Shown here in pieces: positions 1 through 6,967 of a stretch of 7,795 bases of DNA; within the stretch, counting starts at the first letter, position 1, and each line of letters opens with the position of its first letter. Made by a program: the position numbers and the translations under genes. This DNA is from Chloroflexota bacterium. GTDB lineage: Bacteria; Chloroflexota; Anaerolineae; Anaerolineales; Anaerolineaceae. The notes under the pieces were generated by a model, which worked only from the letters and a program-made list of their open reading frames with translations, was not told where the DNA came from and did not search any database. Where the stretch lies: NCBI GenBank assembly GCA_011053085.1, contig DSBE01000184.1:1-7795 (forward strand). Reading direction: 5' to 3'.

Positions 1-782
1 GCCTTAAAGAAATGGAACGGCTTTGCCACCCCGCTGCGATCGTACAATGTCAGGCTGTAGGGCTGCTTATCGCGGTTGTCTTCATAACCGGCGGGTTTCT
101 CGATCACATGGTTCTCACCCGGACAGAACTCAACCACAAAACAATAGGTGAAACTCTGGATGCGTTCAGGATGTGCGCCGTCCGCGCTGGCGAATTCTTC
201 GTCGGTGTCTTCCTGCGCTTCCGCACCGGTGACATACCGCAATCCAGCCAGCGGCAGCAATTCACCGGTGTCGGTTGCATCGAGGAAATACTGGGCACGA
301 ATCGCAACTATACCGTCTTCTGTCTTTACATTCACAGCGGTGATATGTGTTGGGTCGCCCTCACAACCGATCGGCACGGCATTCAACAGCACCTGCAGCC
401 GCCCACTCGCTATATGGAGCGCCAGCATCTCTTGCAGAACCTGCAGCCCCACCACCGGCTCAAAACACAACGCACTGACCCAGCCATTGCCCGGATTCAA
501 AGGTTTGCCATCTGCCATCACTACCGGTGCGCCATATTGCTGCTGGTAGAAAGCCCGCACCTTGCTGCGGAAATCCTCGTACCTGCGGGTGGCGTGCACT
601 GTTTCCACCAGGCGGTGTTCATCCAATGGCGCCACCCCCTGGCTGGTAACTTGCCCGCCGATCCACGGCAATGCTTCCGTCAAGATCACTATAGCACCGC
701 TCTCAGCAGCCGCCAAAGCTGCCGCCACCCCGGCAAAACTGCCGCCAATCACCGCCACATCACACGTTAAGGGTCTGGCCAT
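1..782 (-). CDS. FAD-dependent oxidoreductase (FAD_oxidored type), N-terminal part, cut by left edge
   Basis: This is the first 260 residues of a flavoprotein read leftwards from an ATG at 782-780. The frame stays open to base 1, so the C-terminal part is missing. Residues 8-36 form a Rossmann beta-alpha-beta unit (DVAVIGGSFAG, then a second strand ending in E36, expected to bind the ADP ribose). The glycine motif reads G13-G-S15-F-A-G18, so the middle glycine of GxGxxG is serine. It is followed by WIGGQVTSQGV (residues 40-50) and FLDATDTGELLPLAG (166-180), both of which I associate with the FAD_oxidored family (PF12831). Such proteins are soluble two-electron oxidoreductases whose substrates are mostly unknown, and none can be named here. 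A purine-rich stretch (AGGAAAGAGAG) just upstream can act as a weak ribosome binding site. The gene is divergent from the next one. The family call is firm; the reaction is not known. Confidence 0.88.
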   Translation of the reverse strand, partial: MARPLTCDVAVIGGSFAGVAAALAAAESGAIVILTEALPWIGGQVTSQGVAPLDEHRLVETVHATRRYEDFRSKVRAFYQQQYGAPVVMADGKPLNPGNGWVSALCFEPVVGLQVLQEMLALHIASGRLQVLLNAVPIGCEGDPTHITAVNVKTEDGIVAIRAQYFLDATDTGELLPLAGLRYVTGAEAQEDTDEEFASADGAHPERIQSFTYCFVVEFCPGENHVIEKPAGYEDNRDKQPYSLTLYDRSGVAKPFHFFK

Positions 783-934
783 TGCTTTCTCTCTTTCCTC
801 ATCACGGTTTGAAATAATCCTTCATGCAACATACAGAGCTTCTGATTCTGTGAAGAAATTCGTCATAGACAAATTTAGTATAATCGACCTTACACCCAAT
901 CAATCAAACAAAACCATCAACCAGGAGGAACACA
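783..934. promoter_or_regulatory. Divergent intergenic region with an A/T-rich promoter-like core
   Basis: This gap separates two genes that point away from each other, so it should hold promoters for both. On the plus strand a perfect TATAAT lies at 879-884, but no good -35 hexamer sits 16-18 bases upstream. On the minus strand the overlapping bases read TATACT (882-877) with TTGATT (903-898) only 15 bases upstream, a short spacer. Either could be a -10 element. The assignments rest on short matches only, and no terminator, operator or small gene was recognised. Confidence 0.4.
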
Positions 935-2452
935 ATGAAGTGCATTCGCACATGGGCACCGCGCATTTTAACCGGGCTGGCGCTGGCGTTACTCGTCTTT
1001 TTGCTTGCCAGAGCTGCATGGACCTTTGCGGATTACATCACCACCCTGATCGGCTTCCCCTACAATGTAGATTATGGCGAAGGGCCTGTATTGGACCAGG
1101 TTGTGCGTTTGTCGCGGTTTGAGAACATCTACCCTAACGACATCAGCCAGCCGCCTTACACCATCGGCAACTACCCGCCCATGTACCACCTGCTCCAGCT
1201 GCCATTCTTGTGGCTGTTCGGGCCGGCGTTCTGGTACGGCCGCGTGATCAACCTGATCGCGCTGGTCGCAGCCGCCTATTTTATCGGTGCCAGTTTGTAC
1301 GCCATCACCAAAGACTTCGTGGCCGCCATCATCGGCGGTGCGATGTTGTTCGTCATCCCCTACATCGTCCATTGGAGCGGGTTTGTCCGCGTCGATTCTG
1401 TCGCCCTGGGCTTCTCCTGGGCAGCGCTGTATGTCATCGTGCGCAAACCAGAGCAACGCAAATCCCTCGTTATCACAGCCGCCCTGCTCACCGCCGCTGT
1501 ATTTTCGCGCCAATCCTATGGGCTGGCAGCACCGTTTGCCGCCTTCGTATGGCTGCTCAGCCACAAGCCATGGAAACGCGCCTTTGAACTGGCTGTCTGG
1601 ACCGGCGGCTTTTCGCTCATCTTCTTCGCCCTGCTCAACCTGCTCAGCGGCGGTGGATTCTTCTTCAACATTGTCACTGCCAATGTAAATCCGTTCTTCT
1701 GGGACACCGTTCGCCATTACTGGCATCAAATCAGAACCAACATGCCCTTATTAGTCATCGGCAGCATCCTGTATTTCCTGTCAGCAGTGTGGCTGAAGCA
1801 AAAAACATGGTGGGTTGGCGCACCCTATCTATTGACATCGGTTCTCTCTGCGATCACCATCGGCAAGGATGGTTCCAATGTCAATTATCTCTTTGAATTA
1901 TCAGCGGCATTATCATTCACAACCGGCGCCATCATCGCCATGCCGGGTCTGACCTTGCAGGGCAAACAATGGCTGGGCAAACGCTGGTTCCTCAAACTGG
2001 CATTGCTGCTGTTGTTAATGTTGCAGATCAACAGTATGCACACATGGACGCAAAACGACTTCGCCAAATGGGCGGTCGAAAGAGCACGCAATGAAAAAGA
2101 TGAAATTGCACAAATGGTAGCCCTGGTAGAACAGGCTGAAAACCCGGTGTTAGCTGATGAATTCATGGGCCTGGTTGTACTGGGCGGCCAAAACCTCGCC
2201 TTTCAGCCGTTTGAATACAAACAACTGGTGACCGGGGGCATCTGGGATGAAAGCCCATTCATCAAATCACTCGCCAACCAGGAATTTGATTACATCCTGC
2301 TGTATGATCCCCCAGGGTGGGATTCAGCCGGCGCACGCTGGACCAACAGGCAGCTATATGCCTTGCGCGCTAACTACCGCGAAACCGGCCGGTTGGCAAA
2401 CACGCGCATCCTTGTGCCAATCGATTCCTTGAGAAACTCGTCATCCGATTAA
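935..2452 (+). CDS. Polytopic membrane protein, GT-C / GT39-like glycosyltransferase
   Basis: This is a 505-residue integral membrane protein. The start at 935 is set by AGGAGG at 923-928, six bases upstream. Hydrophobic segments occur near residues 11-28, 85-120, 128-170, 176-208, 218-238, 268-286, 295-309, 318-337 and 350-364, followed by a soluble tail of about 140 residues. The first outer loop after the first membrane segment carries V-D46-Y-G-E49 and a later N-Y-P-P motif (79-82). GT-C enzymes place acidic catalytic or metal-binding residues in this loop. GKDGSNVNYLFEL (310-322) resembles a segment conserved in such proteins. Known GT-C enzymes move a sugar from a polyprenyl phosphate to a lipid, glycan or protein on the outer membrane face; donor and acceptor cannot be read here. 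No other glycan gene flanks it. The membrane topology is certain and the enzyme class is an inference from motif style. Confidence 0.7.
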   Translation: MKCIRTWAPRILTGLALALLVFLLARAAWTFADYITTLIGFPYNVDYGEGPVLDQVVRLSRFENIYPNDISQPPYTIGNYPPMYHLLQLPFLWLFGPAFWYGRVINLIALVAAAYFIGASLYAITKDFVAAIIGGAMLFVIPYIVHWSGFVRVDSVALGFSWAALYVIVRKPEQRKSLVITAALLTAAVFSRQSYGLAAPFAAFVWLLSHKPWKRAFELAVWTGGFSLIFFALLNLLSGGGFFFNIVTANVNPFFWDTVRHYWHQIRTNMPLLVIGSILYFLSAVWLKQKTWWVGAPYLLTSVLSAITIGKDGSNVNYLFELSAALSFTTGAIIAMPGLTLQGKQWLGKRWFLKLALLLLLMLQINSMHTWTQNDFAKWAVERARNEKDEIAQMVALVEQAENPVLADEFMGLVVLGGQNLAFQPFEYKQLVTGGIWDESPFIKSLANQEFDYILLYDPPGWDSAGARWTNRQLYALRANYRETGRLANTRILVPIDSLRNSSSD

Positions 2453-2490
2453 GAATAAACGCCAATTAAAAGATTGCGACGGTGTTCTCC

Positions 2491-2519
2491 TTGACAAGCA
2501 AATGTAACTTGGATACTAT
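2491..2519 (+). promoter_or_regulatory. Sigma-70-type promoter of the ABC importer operon
   Basis: A perfect TTGACA (2491-2496) is followed by exactly 17 bases and then TACTAT (2514-2519), which matches the -10 consensus at four of six positions. TATAGT at 2517-2522 is a better -10 match but would need a 20-base spacer. The site lies 85 bases before the binding-protein start, with transcription expected to begin near 2526 (inferred). It is the best promoter in the window and sits directly upstream of the operon. Confidence 0.68.
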
Positions 2520-2527
2520 AGTTACAT
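2502..2527. promoter_or_regulatory. Inverted repeat over the -10 element, candidate operator
   Basis: ATGTAAC (2502-2508) and GTTACAT (2521-2527) are perfect 7-base inverted arms separated by 12 bases. They begin in the promoter spacer and end near the expected start of transcription, so the -10 box lies between them. A dimeric repressor bound here would block RNA polymerase. A weaker palindrome, ATGTTTATATACAT (2526-2539, six of seven pairs), abuts it. No regulator gene is present in the window to pair with the site. Confidence 0.4.
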
Positions 2528-2539
2528 GTTTATATACAT

Positions 2540-2563
2540 TCGATAAATCTGTCGATGTATCTG
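2540..2563 (+). repeat. Tandem pair of 12-base repeats in the operon leader
   Basis: TCGATAAATCTG (2540-2551) is followed immediately by TCGATGTATCTG (2552-2563); ten of twelve bases match. The pair lies downstream of the predicted transcription start and upstream of the ribosome binding site, within a leader of about 80 bases. It could be a second regulator site or a remnant of a small duplication. Confidence 0.55.
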
Positions 2564-2589
2564 TATTCACTGATTTCACCAAAATTTTT

Positions 2590-2595
2590 AGGAGG
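2590..2595 (+). promoter_or_regulatory. Ribosome binding site that fixes the binding-protein start
   Basis: AGGAGG lies nine bases before the ATG at 2605. It decides between that start and an in-frame ATG at 2482, which has no such site, lies upstream of the promoter, and would bury the export signal 41 residues inside the protein. Confidence 0.85.
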
Positions 2596-2604
2596 AATAT
2601 ACAA

Positions 2605-4680
2605 ATGTCAGAAACAAAGAAAATGGATCGTCGTTCATTTTTGCGACTATCCGCATTGACGGCAGGTGGTGTGATCCTCGCAAGCTGTGGTAAGAAAGAG
2701 GAGGAAGTAGTAGCTCCCCCTGTAGACGAAACACAGCCCGAAGATGTGACCGAACCTGAAGTCGTCGAAGCAGCGGGAGAATCACCGGTGTTGGCCGAAA
2801 AAGTAGCCAGCGGCGAATTGCCTCCCCTTGCTGAGCGTCTGCCCGAAGTGCCCCTGGTCCTGACCCCGGTCAACACCATCGGTAAGTTCGGCGGCCGCAT
2901 GAAGATGGCCCACTGGTGGCATGCTGGCGGTATGGCCGCAGGCATGTACGGTCACTCCCCCCTGCGTTGGGTGGATGATGGTCTGGGTGTCGAACCCGGC
3001 CATGTTGAATCATGGAGCGCCAATGCCGACACCTCGGTGTGGACGTTCAACTTCCGCAAAGGCCTCAAATGGTCTGACGGCAGTCCCTGCACCACCGCCG
3101 ACGTGCTGTACTGGTGGGAAGAAATGGTGTTGGAACCCGAGCACTCCACTGGCGTTCCTTCCGAATTGCCCGCCATTGGTGGTGTCCTGCCCGTGTTGAC
3201 CGCGATTGATGAGTACACGCTGGAAATTAAATTCCCCGCGCCATCTCCTCTGACCGCCAAACGTTTGGCCATGTGGACCAATGGCACCATCGGTTTCCGC
3301 TGGATTGCTCCCGCAGAGTATGCCAAGCAGTTCAATCCCAAATTCAATTCAGAATACACCGACTATGTTGATCATGACATCATGATCAACCAGCAGATCA
3401 CTCCTGGCTGCCCGTGTCTGACCGCCTGGATGATGACCGCTTTCACTGAAGGTGAATTCTCCACCTGGGAACGCAACCCGTACTACTATTGTGTGGATCC
3501 CGCTGGCAACCAGCTGCCCTATGTAGATGGTGTGGATGTGCAGGCTTCACCGGATGCGCAGTTCTTCCTGCTGCAGGTTATGCAGGGCTCTGTCTCCTGG
3601 GAAGTTTACACCTACCAGCTGACCCTGGGCGATGTTTCCACCCTGTTGGAAGGCCAGGAAGCCGGCAATTACGAAGTTCGCTTCTGGGACACTGGCTCCG
3701 GCACCGGTATGATGTACTTCTGGAACCACGATATCGCGGATCCCAAACGCCGCGAACTGTATCGCAACCCGAAATTCAAGGGTGCTATGTCCTTGGCTCT
3801 GAACCGCGCCGACATCAAACGCATCGTTTACTACGATACCGGCACAGAGACCACCGGCTCGATGAGCCCCAAAGCGATCGAGTTCAACTTCAATGACGAA
3901 GCCCGCCAGCACTATGAGAAATTCCGCACACTGTATGTGGATTATGACCCCGAGCGCGCCAAAGAAATGCTGGATGAGATCGGCTGCACGGTGGGCGACA
4001 ATGGCTTCCGCACATTCCCCGATGGCTCTGAACTGATCGTTCGCATCGACATCGCTGCCGATGCCGCTGGTGAATCCATCCAGGTGTTGGAAATTGCGCA
4101 GAAGAACTGGGAAGATATCGGTCTCCAGATCGTTGTCAACCAGATCCCGCCGTCAGACTTCGGTCCCTCATGGCGCGCTGGTCAGCTCGAATTCCGCACC
4201 GCCTGGGAAGTAGGCGATGGCCCCGACCACCTGCTGTTCCCGTCATGGGTGGTAGCAGATGAATCAGAACGCTGGGCACCGCTGTGTGGCGCACTGCGTC
4301 TGAACGCTGGCACCGCCAACGAAGGCACTCAACTGGATCTGAGCCCGTGGGATCGTACCCCCGCCCGCTTCGATGTAAATGATCCTGAATACACTGAATC
4401 CGCCATTCCGCAGATTCATGCCCTGTATGACCAGGCGATCTTCGAACCGGATGAGATCAAGCGCATGGAATTGGTCTGGCAGATGAACGAGATTCACATG
4501 ACCGAAGGCCCATACTTCATCGGTACCGTCGGCAACACCCCCCGTATCATCATCGTGAGCAAGGACCTTGAAAACGTTCCTACCCGTGACCAACTGGCGT
4601 TGGGTGGCTTCTGCAACCCGTGGATTATCCCCTATCCCGCCATCACCAATCCTGAAACCTACTCATTCAAGAACGTCTAA
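2605..4680 (+). CDS. ABC transporter substrate-binding lipoprotein, family 5 (SBP_bac_5), Tat-exported
   Basis: This 691-residue protein is the extracytoplasmic receptor of the importer encoded downstream. The N-terminus has a twin-arginine signal (R9-R10-S-F-L-R) followed by a hydrophobic stretch and the lipobox L25-A-S-C28, so it should be exported by Tat and anchored by lipid at Cys28. Residues 29-57 are a flexible acidic linker rich in E, P and V. The mature domain begins near residue 95 and has the family 5 pattern of a strong W-x-F-x-x-R-K-G-L-K-W-S-D-G (146-159), the usual marker of Dpp/Opp binding proteins. Classical DppA/OppA proteins are about 535-550 residues, so this is one of the long forms. 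The mature part has seven cysteines besides the lipobox one (162, 269, 271, 296, 461, 561, 670), including C-P-C at 269-271. The start follows from the AGGAGG site and the signal. Family certainty is high; the ligand, peptide or oligosaccharide, is not determined. Confidence 0.95.
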   Translation: MSETKKMDRRSFLRLSALTAGGVILASCGKKEEEVVAPPVDETQPEDVTEPEVVEAAGESPVLAEKVASGELPPLAERLPEVPLVLTPVNTIGKFGGRMKMAHWWHAGGMAAGMYGHSPLRWVDDGLGVEPGHVESWSANADTSVWTFNFRKGLKWSDGSPCTTADVLYWWEEMVLEPEHSTGVPSELPAIGGVLPVLTAIDEYTLEIKFPAPSPLTAKRLAMWTNGTIGFRWIAPAEYAKQFNPKFNSEYTDYVDHDIMINQQITPGCPCLTAWMMTAFTEGEFSTWERNPYYYCVDPAGNQLPYVDGVDVQASPDAQFFLLQVMQGSVSWEVYTYQLTLGDVSTLLEGQEAGNYEVRFWDTGSGTGMMYFWNHDIADPKRRELYRNPKFKGAMSLALNRADIKRIVYYDTGTETTGSMSPKAIEFNFNDEARQHYEKFRTLYVDYDPERAKEMLDEIGCTVGDNGFRTFPDGSELIVRIDIAADAAGESIQVLEIAQKNWEDIGLQIVVNQIPPSDFGPSWRAGQLEFRTAWEVGDGPDHLLFPSWVVADESERWAPLCGALRLNAGTANEGTQLDLSPWDRTPARFDVNDPEYTESAIPQIHALYDQAIFEPDEIKRMELVWQMNEIHMTEGPYFIGTVGNTPRIIIVSKDLENVPTRDQLALGGFCNPWIIPYPAITNPETYSFKNV
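3367..3390. repeat. Perfect 10-base inverted repeat inside the binding-protein gene
   Basis: GTTGATCATG (3367-3376) and CATGATCAAC (3381-3390) are perfect inverted arms around a 4-base loop, ACAT. They lie in codons for V-D-H-D-I-M-I-N. The structure is real, but it may be a chance result of the coding sequence. Confidence 0.6.
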
Positions 4681-4702
4681 GTTCCGTTTCATCACCGAAG
4701 TC

Positions 4703-4733
4703 AAGGAGGAGAGGATACCCCTCTCCTCCTTTT
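4703..4733 (+). terminator. Intercistronic hairpin with T-run, partial terminator or mRNA 3' stabiliser
   Basis: AAGGAGGAGAGG (4703-4714) pairs perfectly with CCTCTCCTCCTT (4720-4731) around a 5-base loop and runs into TTTT (4730-4733). A 12-pair stem plus T residues fits an intrinsic terminator. It sits 22 bases after the binding-protein stop and 37 bases before the permease start. In binding-protein-dependent ABC operons such hairpins commonly end most transcripts after the receptor gene, or protect its mRNA, so the receptor is made in excess. Read-through is needed for the permeases because no good second promoter was seen. Confidence 0.8.
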
Positions 4734-4770
4734 CAAATAAACCCAAAAAATATAGCAGAAAGGAAAAGCC

Positions 4771-5757
4771 GTGATCAATTATATTCTCAGACGCATCGGC
4801 TACATGCTGGTTACGCTGGTGATCATCGCTGTGTTGGGCTATATCATCATCGAACTGCCCTCAGGCTCCTACCTTGAATACGAAATCAACCGTCTTCGTC
4901 AGCAAGGCGGCAACCTCTCTCAAGACCAGATTCGATCATTGGAGATCCGCTATGGTCTCAACGATCCTGCCTATGTGCGTTTCTGGAAGTGGATTTCAGG
5001 GTTCGTCGTTGGTGATTTTGGCGTCTCGTTCCAATACCAGCAGCAACCTGTCGGTAGCTTAATCGGTCAACGATTGCTGCTGACGATTGGTATCTCAACT
5101 TTTTCACTCTTTCTTGCCTGGGGAATTGCGGTGCCGGTGGGCGTCTATTCAGCCACCCACCGCTATACCATTCCTGACTATGCCATCACCGTGATCCAGT
5201 TCCTGGGCTTATCGATCCCCAGCTTCCTGGTAGCGTTGGTGTTGATGGTCTTTGCACAGCGTGTACTCGGACAAGAAGTGGGCGGGTTGTTCTCCGATCA
5301 ATACCGCGCCGCGCCCTGGAGCTTTGCCAAATTCGCGGATATGCTAAAGAAAGTTTGGATCCCCATCCTTGTGATCGCTTTTGGTTCAACCGCCGGCCTC
5401 AGCCGCATTATGCGTGCCAATCTGCTGGACGTACTGGGTATGCAATATGTACAGACTGCCCGTTCTAAAGGCTTGAAAGAATCGAAGGTTGTCTGGAAGC
5501 ACGCTGTCAAGAACGCCATGCACCCCCTGATCATGATCCTGGGCGGCTCTCTGCCCGGCATCATCTCAGGAGAAACGGTGGTAGCGATCGTACTGAACTT
5601 GCCAACGGTAGGCCCGATGTATTTCCAGGCCCAAATGAACCAGGACGTGTATTTGGCGGCATCATTCTTGATGTTCCTCTCGATCTTGGGGTTGCTGGGC
5701 AATCTAATCGCAGATATCGTCCTTGCCTGGGTCGATCCGCGCATCCGGTATGAATAA
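4771..5757 (+). CDS. ABC transporter permease, DppB/OppB family
   Basis: This 328-residue inner-membrane subunit forms half of the importer channel. It starts with GTG at 4771, six bases after AGGA (4761-4764). Six membrane segments are visible near residues 9-28, 103-127, 137-160, 195-215, 250-275 and 295-320. The cytoplasmic EAA loop, which docks the ATPase, is at about 225-247 (QTARSKGLKESKVVWKHAVKN). The C-terminus D-P-R-I-R-Y (322-327) is typical of DppB. Length is normal for the family. After the first membrane segment the usual A-P-G-D-P motif is replaced by E-L-P-S-G-S-Y-L (28-35), which looks like the P-P-G-D-Y-L variant seen in the subfamily that accompanies long binding proteins. 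The next gene follows after 16 bases, so the two permeases are surely cotranscribed. Confidence 0.95.
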   Translation: MINYILRRIGYMLVTLVIIAVLGYIIIELPSGSYLEYEINRLRQQGGNLSQDQIRSLEIRYGLNDPAYVRFWKWISGFVVGDFGVSFQYQQQPVGSLIGQRLLLTIGISTFSLFLAWGIAVPVGVYSATHRYTIPDYAITVIQFLGLSIPSFLVALVLMVFAQRVLGQEVGGLFSDQYRAAPWSFAKFADMLKKVWIPILVIAFGSTAGLSRIMRANLLDVLGMQYVQTARSKGLKESKVVWKHAVKNAMHPLIMILGGSLPGIISGETVVAIVLNLPTVGPMYFQAQMNQDVYLAASFLMFLSILGLLGNLIADIVLAWVDPRIRYE

Positions 5758-5773
5758 GAAAGTGAGGTGAACC

Positions 5774-6946
5774 ATGAGTGAATTTAACGTAACCAACCCT
5801 CAAACCCCTGCAGAACCGGAAAAACCTGCCTTCGAGGTGTTCGATGATCCCGTCAGCGATGTCGGTGAACTGTCGCAATGGCAGTTGATGCGCATCCGCT
5901 ACTCAAAGAACAAACTGGCTATGATCGGTCTCATCGGCATGGCTGTGATCTATGTGATCGTGTTCTTAGGGGAGTTCATTGCCCCTAACTGGTACCGGTA
6001 TCAGAACCGTGACTACATCTACGGTCCCCCGACTCCCATCACCTTCACTGACCCCGAAGGAAATTTCAGTCTGCGGCCATATACCTATGCAACCACCACA
6101 GAATTGAACCCTGAAACCTTCAAGTTTGAATTCACCCCAGATTTTGACCAGAAACTCCCCATCAGGTTCTTCGTCCGTGGTGATACTGTCAACGTTCTCT
6201 GGTGGCAAACCGACCTGCACCTAATTGGTTTAGATGGCGACCAACGTATCTATGTGTTGGGCGCTGATGGCCTCGGGCGTGATATGTTCGCCCGCATCCT
6301 TGTCGGTGGTCAAATCTCTTCCACAGTTGGTTTGTTTGGCGTGGCATTGAGCATCGTTCTCGGATCTGTTCTGGGCACAGCCTCTGGCTTTTTTGGCGGT
6401 TTCATCGACGATATGATGCAGCGTGCTATCGAAGTGCTGGGGGCCTTCCCGCAGATCCCATTGTGGGCAGCCCTGGCAGCCGCTTTGCCCCCCATCAGTC
6501 AAAGTTTCACCGTTATTCATCGTTACTTCCTTATCACGGTGGTACTTTCGGTGGTTGGTTGGACCGGGCTGGCGCGGCAATTGCGCGCCAAAGTGATGGC
6601 ATACCGCAACGCAGACTTCTCACAGGCCGCCCTGGCAGCTGGATCCACCGATTGGCGCATCATCTTCACACACATGGTGCCCAACGGCGCCAGCCACATC
6701 ATCGTGATCGGTGCCCTGTCTATTCCGGGCATGATTCTGGGTGAAACCGCACTCAGCTTCCTGGGCCTTGGCATCTTGCCCCCCGCTGTCAGCTGGGGCT
6801 CATTACTCACCGATGCCCAGCAAGTGCGTGTGGTGGTGCAGCATCCCTGGTTGTTGATCCCCGCTCTGGCAGTGGTTATCACTGTGTTGTTGTTCAGCCT
6901 GATCGGTGACGGCTTGCGCGACGCGGTCGATCCCTACTCGATCTAA
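5774..6946 (+). CDS. ABC transporter permease, DppC/OppC family, with enlarged outer loop
   Basis: This 390-residue protein is the second channel subunit. The ATG at 5774 follows GAGGTGA (5764-5770). It has a soluble N-terminal tail of about 45 residues (OppC_N-like), then a first membrane segment near 48-69. Next comes a polar stretch from about 71 to 157 before the conserved L-G-A-D-G-L-G-R-D-M (162-171), where transmembrane helix 2 begins soon after. The EAA loop lies near 285-308 (AALAAGSTDWRIIF). The end, G-L-R-D-A-V-D-P-Y (380-388), is typical of DppC. Usual family members have about 290-320 residues; the excess is mainly the loop after the first membrane segment, expected to face the binding protein. 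The TAA stop (6944-6946) is followed at once by TAG (6947-6949). The ATPase gene starts 21 bases after the TAA. Confidence 0.95.
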   Translation: MSEFNVTNPQTPAEPEKPAFEVFDDPVSDVGELSQWQLMRIRYSKNKLAMIGLIGMAVIYVIVFLGEFIAPNWYRYQNRDYIYGPPTPITFTDPEGNFSLRPYTYATTTELNPETFKFEFTPDFDQKLPIRFFVRGDTVNVLWWQTDLHLIGLDGDQRIYVLGADGLGRDMFARILVGGQISSTVGLFGVALSIVLGSVLGTASGFFGGFIDDMMQRAIEVLGAFPQIPLWAALAAALPPISQSFTVIHRYFLITVVLSVVGWTGLARQLRAKVMAYRNADFSQAALAAGSTDWRIIFTHMVPNGASHIIVIGALSIPGMILGETALSFLGLGILPPAVSWGSLLTDAQQVRVVVQHPWLLIPALAVVITVLLFSLIGDGLRDAVDPYSI

Positions 6947-6967
6947 TAGAAAGGCAGGCTAACAAAA

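Noticed and set aside
12..770. Long open frame on the plus strand opposite the FAD oxidoreductase gene
   Set aside because: The translation has no recognisable domain and lacks a ribosome binding site, whereas the minus strand gives a clear flavoprotein with conserved motifs along its whole length.
989..1729. 246-codon open frame on the minus strand inside the membrane protein gene
   Set aside because: It is an antisense shadow with a low-complexity, charged composition. The plus-strand protein has coherent membrane segments and a good ribosome binding site.
2482..2604. Upstream in-frame ATG that would add 41 residues to the binding protein
   Set aside because: It lies before the predicted promoter, has no ribosome binding site, and would displace the Tat signal from the N-terminus.
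4568..4774. Small open frame bridging the end of the binding-protein gene and the permease start
   Set aside because: It is out of frame with both real genes, runs through the terminator hairpin, and has no recognisable product or ribosome binding site.
6570..6590. Inverted repeat TGGCGCG / CGCGCCA in the DppC-type gene
   Set aside because: The arms are only 7 bases, GC-rich and within codons for conserved permease residues, so chance explains it better than a regulatory site.
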